Positions 42,976 to 51,728 of a stretch of DNA of 64,000 nt are shown here, piece by piece (position 1 is the stretch's first letter; each line of letters opens with the position of its first letter). The notes under the pieces are model-generated. The model ran no database searches, was not told the origin of the DNA, and saw only the letters and a program-made list of their open reading frames with translations. The DNA comes from Hoylesella marshii DSM 16973 = JCM 13450 (GTDB taxonomy: Bacteria > Bacteroidota > Bacteroidia > Bacteroidales > Bacteroidaceae): contig NZ_GL397214.1 in the NCBI RefSeq assembly GCF_000146675.1, forward strand, positions 2,068,023-2,132,022. The letters are read 5' to 3'. A program made the translations under genes and the position numbers.

Positions 42976-44103
42976 CTATTTCAGCAAATGACAGGTGCTG
43001 CCGGCCATCATGCGTACCACTCCTTTCATCTCGAGGGTGAAAAGGATGGCAGTAAGTTTGCTGACGGCAATGCCCGACTGTATGGTAAGCATGTTGATAG
43101 GTAGGTCGTTGGTGGTCTGCAACACGGTGACCACCTGTTGCTCTTCGGGCGAGAGGTCGGGAAAGAGTTGGCGTTCGATACCTTTCCGTTGGGCATCCTT
43201 GAGGCGTTTGTCGTCGTCCCACTGCATGGCACGCACGAAATCTTCGGCGTTGGAGATGAGGTTTGCCACATTGTCGCGTATGAGGCAGTTGCATCCCTCA
43301 CTGTGGATATCGTCCGTGCGTCCGGGGAAAGCAAAGACATCACGGTTATAATCGAAAGCGATGCGAGCCGTAATCAGCCCGCCTCCTTTGGCAGAAGATT
43401 CCACAAGGATGCACGCATCGCTCATTCCCGCAACGATACGATTGCGCTTCACGAAGTTCATCTTGTCCGGTCGGGTATGCGTTGGATATTCGGTAATCAG
43501 GCCACCTTGCTGCAACATGGCGGTGGCCGTATCTTTATGAACCGACGGATAGAGATTGTCGTGGCCATGAGCCAGCACGGCTACAGTGTCGAGCCCGCAG
43601 GAAAGCGCCTGTCGATGCGCATGGATGTCTATGCCATAGGCAAGTCCGCTGATGACGAGCGTTTGGGGACAAAGGCTGCGCAGGTCGCTGATGAATCGCC
43701 GGACGAGGTCTTGACCGTAGCGTGTGCATTGTCTCGTACCCACGATACTGATGACGCGGAGAGGGTTGAGGTTAGCCTTTCCTCGGTAAAATAGCACGGA
43801 CGGGGCATCGGCGCATTCCCGCAGACGTTGGGGGTAGTGCTCGTCGTTCATGCAAAGCGGCACGATATGATGCTGCACGGCATACTGCCATTCCTCCTCT
43901 GCTCGCTGTAGATATTTGTCGATATTCGCCAAACGTTCTGCAAGGCGTTGCGAACAGTCGGGCAGTATGTCGCGTATGTTTTTGCGATGCTCCATCACTG
44001 CCGTGGCACTTCCCAAGCGTTCGTATAGTTCCTGTACGATGATAGGATTGAACGTATCTACCAATGTGAGTGCAATGGCATAGATGGTTTCTTGCTCATT
44101 CAT
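42976..44103 (-). CDS. dprA: DNA processing protein DprA
   Basis: DprA protects incoming single-stranded DNA and loads RecA during natural transformation. The 375 residues have an N-terminal SAM-like part, the Rossmann domain with SIVGTRQCTRYGQ, SGLAYGIDIHAHRQAL and FVKRNRIVAGMSDACILVESSAKGGGLIT, and a C-terminal winged helix (about 310-375). It overlaps the thioesterase gene by four bases. Whether the organism is naturally competent cannot be told from this gene alone. Confidence 0.95.
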   Translation of the reverse strand: MNEQETIYAIALTLVDTFNPIIVQELYERLGSATAVMEHRKNIRDILPDCSQRLAERLANIDKYLQRAEEEWQYAVQHHIVPLCMNDEHYPQRLRECADAPSVLFYRGKANLNPLRVISIVGTRQCTRYGQDLVRRFISDLRSLCPQTLVISGLAYGIDIHAHRQALSCGLDTVAVLAHGHDNLYPSVHKDTATAMLQQGGLITEYPTHTRPDKMNFVKRNRIVAGMSDACILVESSAKGGGLITARIAFDYNRDVFAFPGRTDDIHSEGCNCLIRDNVANLISNAEDFVRAMQWDDDKRLKDAQRKGIERQLFPDLSPEEQQVVTVLQTTNDLPINMLTIQSGIAVSKLTAILFTLEMKGVVRMMAGSTCHLLK

Positions 44104-44510
44104 GATGCGGAGGGTAGGTAAGGAGCGAAGGCGCGGTTATAGTCTTCGCTGTCGGAAAGACGACCATTGACGATACAGACCAACTCTGCCGTGGCTCGAA
44201 AGCACAATTTTTCATCAGATGCCCTGTAAAGGTCTTGTTGGAAGATGTATCTAAGTCCCTTTTTATGTAAGGCCAGACGCGAGATGAAAATATCGTCGCA
44301 CCGCAGCGGAACCTTGTATTGAAGATTCATACGTGCCACTACAGCATCGACTCCACGGTGATGCATCTCGGCAAAACTGACACCCGTCGATAGCAGGAAC
44401 AGGTGGCGCGTATGTTCTATATAGTGAAGGTAATTTGCGTTGTTTACAATGCCTTGTATGTCACATTCATAATCGCGTACCTCCATACGTGTTTCAAAGA
44501 TATATTTCAT
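44100..44510 (-). CDS. YbgC/FadM-like acyl-CoA thioesterase
   Basis: The 136-residue hotdog-fold protein begins ETRMEVRDYECDIQGIVNNANYLHYIEHTRH, the 4HBT signature with the active-site Asp (in this family D-x-x-G-I-V-N). It hydrolyses short or medium acyl-CoA or acyl-ACP thioesters. It is the first gene of an operon, overlapping dprA by four bases (ATGA). The exact acyl substrate is unknown. Confidence 0.9.
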   Translation of the reverse strand: MKYIFETRMEVRDYECDIQGIVNNANYLHYIEHTRHLFLLSTGVSFAEMHHRGVDAVVARMNLQYKVPLRCDDIFISRLALHKKGLRYIFQQDLYRASDEKLCFRATAELVCIVNGRLSDSEDYNRAFAPYLPSAS

Positions 44511-44601
44511 GACGAGGGGAATCGTTGGTTATCGTGATGCAAACTTACTAAATTTTATCCAATATCCAGCTAAGTCGTCATCTAAAAGTACCGTTTTTTA
44601 T

Positions 44602-44632
44602 TTTGCCATACTCTTGATTTACCGTACCTTTG
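44602..44632 (+). promoter_or_regulatory. promoter of the M16 peptidase gene, likely leaderless
   Basis: TTTG (44602-44605), 19 bases, TACCTTTG (44625-44632). The ATG of the peptidase is at 44640, only seven bases after the -7 element, so the messenger should have almost no leader. Confidence 0.7.
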
Positions 44633-44639
44633 CAGATCG

Positions 44640-45890
44640 ATGGCAACATACAATACACATACCCTGCGTAATGGACTCCGCATTATCCATTTGCCCGACG
44701 CTTCACCCGTAGTCTATTGCGGGTATGCTATCAATGCCGGCACACGTGATGAGCAGACCGATGAGGAAGGACTGGCGCATTTTTGCGAACACGTTACTTT
44801 TAAAGGAACCCAACGCCGACGTGCTTGGCATATCTTGAATCGCCTTGAGAGCGTGGGAGGAGACCTGAACGCATTTACCACGAAAGAAGATACGGTCTAT
44901 TACGCTGCGATATTGAAAGAGCATCTCTGCCGAGCCGTAGATTTGCTTTCCGACATTGTGTTCCACAGTGTCTACCCGCAGGCGGAGCTTGACAAGGAGG
45001 CCGAGGTGGTCTGCGACGAGATTGAGAGCTATCATGATTCACCTTCTGAGTTGATTTTCGATGAATTTGAGAAGATGCTTTTTGCAGGTCATCCGCTCGG
45101 GCGTAGCATACTTGGCAATGCCCAACACCTGCATGCCTATACCACAGCCGATGTCTTGCGGTTCACTACCCGCCATTATCGTCCGGACAACATGGTGTTC
45201 TTTGCCTGTGGCAATCTCTCTTTCCCACGGCTTGTACGACAGCTTGAAAAGTCTACGCCGGCAACGGATTCTCCTGTGCTTCCCCTTCCTAACGGCACCC
45301 ACACGGCCGGTTCCCCGATGCCTGTCCTGCCTGATTACCATCCCCGTACCCTCTGTGTAGAAAAAGGTACTCATCAAGCGCACGTGATGATTGGCAATCG
45401 TGCCTATCACGCTTACGATGAGCGACGCATGCCTCTCTATCTGTTGAACAATATATTAGGCGGCCCGGGTATGAATGCACGTTTGAATCTTGCCTTGCGA
45501 GAGCGACACGGATTGGTCTACTCCGTGGAAAGCAGTATGGTCAGTTACTCTGATACCGGACTCTGGGCGGTATATTTTGGCTGCGACTCCCACGATGTCA
45601 ACCGCTGTCTACGACTTATTCGCCGCGAACTCGATCGTTTTATCAACAATGATTTGTCTACGACACAGCTTGCCGCGGCTAAGAAGCAACTCAAAGGTCA
45701 GCTTGGTGTGGCCTGCGATAATAGGGAAAGTTTTGCCCTCGACTTTGGCAAAAGCTTCCTGCATCGGGGATGGGAGCGCGACGTGAATCGCCTCTTTCGT
45801 CGGATAGATGCCGTCGGTGTATCCGACATACGTAAGGCGGCCTGCGAGCTTTTCCCGCAAGACCGCCTTACGACGCTTATTTTTCAGTAA
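44640..45890 (+). CDS. M16 family zinc peptidase
   Basis: The 416-residue protein has the inverted zinc motif HFCEH (HxxEH) near residue 47 and the third ligand in the following Glu-rich stretch (AEVVCDEIESYHDSP). The C-terminal half carries the R-Y-like LVYSVESSMVSY segment of the substrate chamber. It resembles mitochondrial processing peptidase-like M16B proteins of Bacteroidota. No signal peptide is seen, so it is probably cytoplasmic. The start ATG is confirmed by the promoter lying directly in front of it. Confidence 0.92.
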   Translation: MATYNTHTLRNGLRIIHLPDASPVVYCGYAINAGTRDEQTDEEGLAHFCEHVTFKGTQRRRAWHILNRLESVGGDLNAFTTKEDTVYYAAILKEHLCRAVDLLSDIVFHSVYPQAELDKEAEVVCDEIESYHDSPSELIFDEFEKMLFAGHPLGRSILGNAQHLHAYTTADVLRFTTRHYRPDNMVFFACGNLSFPRLVRQLEKSTPATDSPVLPLPNGTHTAGSPMPVLPDYHPRTLCVEKGTHQAHVMIGNRAYHAYDERRMPLYLLNNILGGPGMNARLNLALRERHGLVYSVESSMVSYSDTGLWAVYFGCDSHDVNRCLRLIRRELDRFINNDLSTTQLAAAKKQLKGQLGVACDNRESFALDFGKSFLHRGWERDVNRLFRRIDAVGVSDIRKAACELFPQDRLTTLIFQ

Positions 45891-45925
45891 TTGCACGATA
45901 TTGTCTTGCCGACAGCAGGCGTACT

Positions 45926-46615
45926 TCAATCTTGATAGGTGACAAGCGAGAAGTGTACGCCCGGGTAATCGCTCTTATTGTAAGGTGTATAGTGCAGCAG
46001 AACCCACACCTTTGTATTGGAATTAAAGAAGATGTCGTCGCCGTCGCCTCGCGTACCGGTCAACTCATAACCCATTCCTTCTATCCATGCACGTACCTGC
46101 GGACTGTGTATGTAATCGGGATTCGTCGATTTTATAACGGCCTCGTCTATCTTGCCATCCCACCCGTTCATGTAGCCGGTAAGGGGAAAGAGGGTCTTTC
46201 CTGTGTCGAACATCCAAAACCCGGGCATGGATTTGGGATTGCGCTTATGCCCCATTGTCTTCTCCTCGTAGGTAAAACCATCTGGCTCCATTGGCTTGCC
46301 AAGGATGCCAACCATGGGGAGGAAGTATTCTTCGGGGTTATCGAGCACGGGATCTTTCGGTGCTTCTTTCGTCCATGAAGCCTGTGAGAGGTCGATGCGT
46401 TGCAGCACATATGTCCTGCTCATGTTGGCTAATACGGCGATGTCTGTGGGATTTATCGCTCCGGTAACCACTATATCTGTTGTGGTCTTCTTGTCTGTTT
46501 CGGTCAGTTGGGTGCCCAATGTTCCGGCCTGTGTCAGGTTCACAGTCTTCTTTTGTGCGTGGGCGGCGATACCTGCCATGAGGAGAATCGCCATGAGTAT
46601 CTGTATTTTTTTCAT
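45926..46615 (-). CDS. secreted protein of unknown function
   Basis: The 229-residue product has a signal peptide (MKKIQILMAI to AAHAQ). The mature part begins KKTVNLTQAGTLGTQLTETD, a short lead-in often seen in Bacteroidota BspA-type surface proteins, followed by a DLSQASW segment and a Gly/Asp/Trp-rich region without known motifs (GFWMFDTGKTLFPLTGYMNG). It starts 11 bases after the leucine-rich repeat gene and is probably its operon partner, perhaps acting at the same surface site. Confidence 0.65.
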   Translation of the reverse strand: MKKIQILMAILLMAGIAAHAQKKTVNLTQAGTLGTQLTETDKKTTTDIVVTGAINPTDIAVLANMSRTYVLQRIDLSQASWTKEAPKDPVLDNPEEYFLPMVGILGKPMEPDGFTYEEKTMGHKRNPKSMPGFWMFDTGKTLFPLTGYMNGWDGKIDEAVIKSTNPDYIHSPQVRAWIEGMGYELTGTRGDGDDIFFNSNTKVWVLLHYTPYNKSDYPGVHFSLVTYQD

Positions 46616-46626
46616 GTCTGTAGGCT

Positions 46627-48387
46627 TTATGGAATGAGTACTCTAACGGAATGGTGTCCGATGCGAACGATATAGACACCTTGTGTCAGTGAGAATGAAA
46701 GAGATTCGCCTCGCAAGGCTGTGCGCTGTGCCTCGCATGTTCCGTCGAGTCGGAATATACTGACGGTGGTTTCATGGTCGGTAGGTGTTACTGTCAAACA
46801 GCCTTGGGCGATGCCGATGTGATAGGGTTCGGACGCAACGACCGACGTTATCGCGGTAGGCGTAGCGGTTGTTACGCGGGTCTTTATGAAATGGTATTGG
46901 GCATAGAGTGCCGCCATTTGTTCGGCATCAGCTACATAGATGACCAACCCCTCACGGTCGGGGAACGCATCGCTGCCCATTGTTGCGAGTTTAGCCGGAG
47001 CAACGACTACCTTAGCAAGGGCAGGACAATCGGAAAAAGCATGGGCACCTATGGTCTGCGTATTGGCAGGAAGGGCGATTTCGGTAAGATGCGTGCATCC
47101 CTTAAATGCCTCGTCGGGTAGGCCGAATAGGGCATCGACCTTGTTGACTACGGTGAAGTAAGAACTGTAGAGAGCGTTCTTGTCTTTCAGTTTTGGGAAA
47201 GCGTCGGTCTTTATCTTGATACGCAGAGGCTTTTCAAATGCCTTGGTAAAGACGAATACCCCCTCCGTACAGGTATAATCATCACCTTCCGACAACATAT
47301 TGCCGTCGCTGTCGTAGACAAAGAAAGTGGTTTTCTTCTCGCTCTGTGCTACACCTGTAGCCTTGGCCTCTCTGCTCAAATCCATCGGCCGACCGACTTC
47401 TATCTGTTTAGCCACGGCAAAGTCTTTCTGCGGCCAATAGATATAGGTCGTCAATTCTCCGCGCATAGGTAGTTGCGAAAGGGGCAGATGGTTGGCACCA
47501 CAATCGAGACTGGTAAGGGCATCCATGGCAATATTGAAAGCATGGAGCTGGTTACCGTTCACGTCTAATTCAGTAAGTTCCTTGTTCTCGCTTAGGTCTA
47601 TGTATTGCAGTTTGTTCTTCCCGATACCTAACTTCTGCAATTCTTTGAGGGCAGAAAGGTCGATGTCTGTCAGTTGGTTGTCCGTGAGTTGTACTTCGGT
47701 TAGCTGTGTATTGGCTGAAAGGTCGATGGCCGACGTCTTTGTATTTGTCAAGTCAAGCACTTTCAGTTGTGTAAGTGTAGCAAGGCGAGGGTTACTCAGT
47801 GAGGAATTATAGGCGTACAGACTGTTGAGCGATGTGCACTTGTCTAAACCTGTGAGTACGAGGTTCTCGGTGTTGGATAGGTTGAGAATCTTCAGCGATG
47901 TGAGGGTTGCAACATCTACGGTGCGGAGCTTCGTGTTGCCTTGCAGGTACAGTTCTTCCAATTCTCCAAGTCCGGATAGTTGAATGTTCTCAAGGTTTTG
48001 ATAAGGCAAAGTAATCCGTTTGATTTCCTTACAGCCTTCGAGCGTCACATTTGTAATACCCGTTTGCTGCGAGGCAAAGGAAGCGATGCCCTCCGTTTTG
48101 ATTTCTATTGTCCACGGGGCGGCAACATCTTTGATACGATGGGCAAACTGAGTAAGGCGGTATTCGCCATCGCTCACGGCCTCGGCAACGATACCATCAG
48201 GGAACGTCACGGTAACCTTCGTGTTCGGATAGGTTGTGCGCACGGAAAAGCTCTGTACAGCATTGCTTCCGTCGGCCACATACGTCAGTTTCGATTCACC
48301 GCTTTGTGCTTGCAACGGCAAGGACAAGGCGAGCAAAGCTACCCATAACATTGGTAGCAAAACAGAATGAGTCTTCTTTCGGTTCAT
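46627..48387 (-). CDS. secreted leucine-rich repeat protein, BspA-like, with C-terminal tail
   Basis: The 586 residues comprise a signal peptide (to LQAQ), about nine leucine-rich repeats at roughly 110-305 (patterns such as LEELYLQGNTKLRTVDV and LTELDVNGNQL), a linker region, a BspA-type repeat (FKGCTHLTEIALPANTQTIG) near 430-475, and a C-terminal tail (GVYIVRIGHHSVRVLIP) resembling type IX secretion signals. Such proteins bind host or neighbouring-cell ligands. The promoter is at 48489-48519. The partner gene at 45926-46615 follows. Confidence 0.85.
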   Translation of the reverse strand: MNRKKTHSVLLPMLWVALLALSLPLQAQSGESKLTYVADGSNAVQSFSVRTTYPNTKVTVTFPDGIVAEAVSDGEYRLTQFAHRIKDVAAPWTIEIKTEGIASFASQQTGITNVTLEGCKEIKRITLPYQNLENIQLSGLGELEELYLQGNTKLRTVDVATLTSLKILNLSNTENLVLTGLDKCTSLNSLYAYNSSLSNPRLATLTQLKVLDLTNTKTSAIDLSANTQLTEVQLTDNQLTDIDLSALKELQKLGIGKNKLQYIDLSENKELTELDVNGNQLHAFNIAMDALTSLDCGANHLPLSQLPMRGELTTYIYWPQKDFAVAKQIEVGRPMDLSREAKATGVAQSEKKTTFFVYDSDGNMLSEGDDYTCTEGVFVFTKAFEKPLRIKIKTDAFPKLKDKNALYSSYFTVVNKVDALFGLPDEAFKGCTHLTEIALPANTQTIGAHAFSDCPALAKVVVAPAKLATMGSDAFPDREGLVIYVADAEQMAALYAQYHFIKTRVTTATPTAITSVVASEPYHIGIAQGCLTVTPTDHETTVSIFRLDGTCEAQRTALRGESLSFSLTQGVYIVRIGHHSVRVLIP

Positions 48388-48488
48388 AAGCGTTTCATTT
48401 TAAAACAGTGAGTAATCAATATGTTTTTAGGGTATTATTGCTACGTTTTAGTAGACTTGCGTGTCGCTACACGCCAAGTATTCTGCTG

Positions 48489-48519
48489 CAAATATAGTTT
48501 TTTCTTTTTTATATAACAA
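48489..48519 (-). promoter_or_regulatory. promoter of the leucine-rich repeat gene
   Basis: On the minus strand: TTG (48519-48517), 20 bases, TATATTTG (48496-48489). The leader is about 95 bases. Confidence 0.75.
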
Positions 48520-48904
48520 CTTTTCATGTAGAAAAAACAGCTTCTGAAAAAGATTGTTATCTCTGTTTAGGGTGAGCGGTCTTTAGTAAAATCCAGTGTT
48601 ACCCCCAACCGGCCATGAGAGTTTGTCAGGGAGCCATGTCATCATAAGATGTTAGATGAGCTGTTTCATGACCGATTGGAGGTTAATGCACAATGCATCA
48701 TGTGCCCAATAGCCGTTCGCACACATAAATCCTTGTGGGATTGCCTTTATATAGGTAATTCCGCATTCTTCTTTTTGAAAAACCAAGCCTCCCTAATGAA
48801 ATAAATCAAGTTCTTTTGGTGGCGCATTTGCTTTTTCAGTCATGATGATGGGTTCATCGTTCTGCGGATTTCCATGCACGAGATGAAAATCGATTGGCAA
48901 TGAG

Positions 48905-49136
48905 TAAAAACTGTCATCATCCAGCGCAGACGACAAAAAAACTGTCATCCGCCAGCGCGGATGGCAGAAAATAACCAAAAAACTGTCATCCGCCACGGCG
49001 GATGGCAGAAAATTATCAAAAAACTGTCATCCTCCACGGAGGATGGCAGAAAATAATCAAAAAACTGTCATCCGCCACGGCGGATGGCAGAAAATAATTA
49101 AAAAACTGCCATCGTCCATGGCAGATGGCAGAAAAA
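48905..49136. repeat. tandem array of 41-base hairpin units
   Basis: Unit starts (CTGTCAT or CTGCCAT) are at 48911, 48942, 48983, 49024, 49065 and 49106, exactly 41 bases apart after the first. Each unit holds a hairpin CATCCGCC/GGCGGATG flanked by A-rich linkers. In the unit at 49024 both sides of the stem change together to CATCCTCC/GGAGGATG. The first unit is shorter and lacks the perfect stem. The array sits between two divergent secreted-protein genes. The open frame across it is an artefact of the repeat. Confidence 0.85.
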
Positions 49137-49197
49137 CCTCGTTTGAATTTCAGCGCCTAACTCCGATATACGGAAAAGGTTTATAGGGGACAGTAAT

Positions 49198-49480
49198 AGA
49201 TAAGATTCTTCTATCCCGAGCTGCTGTTATAACAGTACGAGACGCAATGTCAGTGCTATAAGCGCGTAATAAGTCAGCCCTGCACGTAGCGCAGGGTATA
49301 GGACGTTTCCCCTAAATGGAGCACTGTAGGTGCGACAGAATCTCACAACCGATACGGCTTGCGCCGAAAAAGGTTGCCGACCTTTCCCGGTACAAAACGC
49401 CATCTGTACGGGGCACGGATGCCGACTTACCAATCGTCACTTTCCGACCCTAAGACCCCAATCGGTCATGATAAAAGCAG
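49198..49480 (+). repeat. family A fragment, family B copy B4 and family H copy 1
   Basis: A degenerate A end (GATAAGATTCTTCTATCCCGAGC, cut short) precedes a B copy with a CCCTGCAC/GCGCAGGG hairpin, GGAGCACTGTAGGTGCGACA, then the H block (GGTTGCCGACCTTTCC, CGCCATCTGTACGG). The same B-H order occurs at 50690-51030. The rest of 48388-49718 holds only the promoters and the tandem array. Confidence 0.7.
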
Positions 49481-49488
49481 AGGCATGC

Positions 49489-49519
49489 TTGTTGGGAGAG
49501 GATATATTTCCTATCTTTG
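49489..49519 (+). promoter_or_regulatory. promoter of the secreted protein gene at 49719
   Basis: TTG (49489-49491), 20 bases, TATCTTTG (49512-49519). Transcription would start near 49526, leaving a leader of about 190 bases. Confidence 0.65.
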
Positions 49520-49718
49520 CATAAGATAACTGTCGTTGATGCTCGACGAATCGGCTCATCGCTCACAAAGGCCTCGTGAGTTTTGGGCGAAGTGTCCCGA
49601 TATGGAAACGTGTCTTGTGCACTATCTCGACAGTTTCCTCCTTGGTCATACCAAGACGATACTCCATAACGGCCGGAATTTACTATACTATATCGTAACA
49701 TTTAAACAACAAACAACA

Positions 49719-50552
49719 ATGAAAAACCCAAATTTACTCACATTTCTGATGGCCTTTGCAGCAACATGGATCATGATTCCCGTGCATGCCAAAGACTATG
49801 ACATCAAGGTTGGAGGCAAGATGATTACCTCTTCCAACTACACCGCTATCACGGCCGCAAACGGTTTTACGGCTATCAAGAGCGGTACGGTGACTTATGA
49901 CCCCGCCACGCGCACACTCACACTCAGCAATGCGGTGATTGAAACCACGCAGAAGAATGGTCGCGGAATACATGTTCCGGAGGGTACCGAATCTCTGTAT
50001 ACCATTCGTTTTACGGGCGATAATAGTATCTCGACGACCGATGGTGCTGCGATTTCCGGTGATGAGTGCCCGTTGCATATCGTAGGAGACGGGCGGCTTA
50101 CCATGACAGTGCCCGAACGCAATGCCGGTATTTTCGCTTTCGATGACCTCATGCTTTCGGGTGGCATTACCATCGAATCCAACGGCCGTATTCGTTCGTA
50201 TGCCGGTAAGCTCGTGCTTGATGGTATCGAAGCCCATGTGGTAGATGCCGGCAATGCAGCAGCGTTTAAGGCAAGCAAGGGTATCGAACTGAAAGGTGGC
50301 AGCACAGTCACCTTCCCCGCAGATGCTGTCATTGGGTTAGAGCGTGGTGAATACACGTTCTTGGATGGCGAGACAGCCTGCACCGAAGTGACCATTAGCC
50401 GCACTTCTACGGGTATCGAACCCGCAGCGGTCTACCACCCTGCACATGGGCAAACGGTCTATACACTTCAAGGTATGCGCCTTGTCGTGCCGTTCGACCG
50501 TCTAACTCGGGGGCTTTATATCGTTGATGGACGAAAGGTAATGAAGCCTTAA
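49719..50552 (+). CDS. secreted beta-rich protein with type-IX-like tail
   Basis: From the ATG at 49719 the product is 277 residues with a signal peptide (to VHAKD). The body is a beta-helix-like series of repeats (YDPATRTLTLSNAVI, YTIRFTGDNSISTTDGAAIS, LHIVGDGRLTMTV, MLSGGITIESNG), as in carbohydrate-related or adhesive proteins. The tail (VYTLQGMRLV, GLYIVDGRKVMKP) is of the kind found on type IX secretion substrates. Upstream codons in frame to 49536 are non-coding leader. It is flanked on both sides by B-H repeats in the same orientation. Confidence 0.7.
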   Translation: MKNPNLLTFLMAFAATWIMIPVHAKDYDIKVGGKMITSSNYTAITAANGFTAIKSGTVTYDPATRTLTLSNAVIETTQKNGRGIHVPEGTESLYTIRFTGDNSISTTDGAAISGDECPLHIVGDGRLTMTVPERNAGIFAFDDLMLSGGITIESNGRIRSYAGKLVLDGIEAHVVDAGNAAAFKASKGIELKGGSTVTFPADAVIGLERGEYTFLDGETACTEVTISRTSTGIEPAAVYHPAHGQTVYTLQGMRLVVPFDRLTRGLYIVDGRKVMKP

Positions 50553-50586
50553 TCCACATTTTCCGGCAAATAAAAGCATTCGCGAG

Positions 50587-50637
50587 GGGGAGAGAAACGA
50601 CCATGTCACGCAAGACAGGCTGCATCTCTCCCCTTTT
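50587..50637 (+). terminator. terminator of the secreted protein gene
   Basis: GGGGAGAGA (50587-50595) pairs with TCTCTCCCC (50625-50633) across a 29-base loop, followed by TTTTG. Confidence 0.6.
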
Positions 50638-50689
50638 GTATATGACATAAGGTGCAATGTAAGTTTTGCATGAGTATGATGGCGGGTGC

Positions 50690-51030
50690 ATCAATACCCT
50701 ATTATTATAGTATGAGGTGCAATGCAAGCCTCCCAAAAGTAGCATTGCAGGGCACATAGATGCCCTAAAATCATCGTATGATTGATGGGGCAAGCTCTGC
50801 AAGAGCGCAAGACATCAGCCCAGCGCGCAGCGCTGGGTATAGGGCAATTCCCTAAATGGAGCGCTGTAGGTGCGACAGAATCTCCCAACCGATACGATTT
50901 GCACCGCGAAAGGTTGCCGACCCATCTACATACAAACGCCATCTGTACGTAGGACAAACGGCATCTGTGCCACGTACAAACGCCATCTGTATGGCGTCTC
51001 ATGGCCGATTGGGGATAAAGAGAATGGCGA
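50690..51030 (+). repeat. family B copy B5 and family H copy 2
   Basis: The B part has CCCAGCGC/GCGCTGGG and GGAGCGCTGTAGGTGCGACA; the H part has three ACAAACGCCATCTGT-like words (near 50934, 50953 and 50976). It fills most of the gene-free stretch between the secreted protein gene and udk. Except for the terminator, nothing else is seen there. Confidence 0.7.
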
Positions 51031-51074
51031 TTGCCCCATGCGACAAGCCCGCTTGTTGGTAGCTCTGTGCTATT

Positions 51075-51728
51075 TTATGGGCGTTGCCCTATCAATCCTT
51101 CGATGTATTTGCACAGGATGCCGATACCCGTGACGTTATCTCCACCCTGCGGGATAATGAGGTCGGCATAGCGTTTGGTCGGCTCAATAAACTGTTCGTG
51201 CATGGGTTTGAGCACCTTCATATAGCGTTCTACCACCATCGAAACGGTACGACCGCGGTCGATGATATCGCGTTGGATATTGCGTATCAGGCGTTCATCT
51301 GAGTCGCAGTCTACGAAAATCTTTAGATCCATGATGTCTCTCAACCGTTTGTTGAGCAATGTCATGATGCCTTCGATGATGATAACAGGTTTGGCATCTA
51401 CATGGATGGTCTCTTTCAATCGGTTACACTTCAGGTACGAGTAGGTGGGTTGTTCGACAGACATGCCGTTTCGCAGTTCGTCTACATGTTTGATAAGCAG
51501 CTTCCAATCGAAGGCATCGGGATGGTCGAAGTTGATGGCGTGGCGTTCCTCATCGGTCATGCCTGTGGTATCATTGTAGTAAGAGTCCAGCGGCACTACG
51601 GCCACATAGTGAGGCGGCAGGGCTTCCACAATCTTGCGCACTACGGTGCTCTTACCCGATCCTGTACCTCCGGCAATGCCAATAACGGTTACTTTGCGTT
51701 CGTTGAGTATAGCGTTGATTTCATTCAT
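51075..51728 (-). CDS. udk: uridine kinase
   Basis: The enzyme phosphorylates uridine and cytidine in nucleotide salvage. The 217 residues show the P-loop GIAGGTGSGKST at residues 17-28, VPLDSYYND, NFDHPDAFD, IIEGIMTLL and the lid arginines (RNIQRDIIDRGR). Length is normal. Its start is overlapped by the last eight bases of the DNA glycosylase gene, so both are translated from one transcript. Confidence 0.96.
   Translation of the reverse strand: MNEINAILNERKVTVIGIAGGTGSGKSTVVRKIVEALPPHYVAVVPLDSYYNDTTGMTDEERHAINFDHPDAFDWKLLIKHVDELRNGMSVEQPTYSYLKCNRLKETIHVDAKPVIIIEGIMTLLNKRLRDIMDLKIFVDCDSDERLIRNIQRDIIDRGRTVSMVVERYMKVLKPMHEQFIEPTKRYADLIIPQGGDNVTGIGILCKYIEGLIGQRP

Noticed and set aside
48905-49136. 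Possible CRISPR array
   Set aside because: Units follow each other with nearly constant linkers and no unique spacers of 30 bases or more; no cas gene is in the window.
49536-49718. In-frame extension of the secreted protein to 49536
   Set aside because: The signal peptide starts at the ATG at 49719; the extension lies in the leader, just behind the promoter at 49489-49519.
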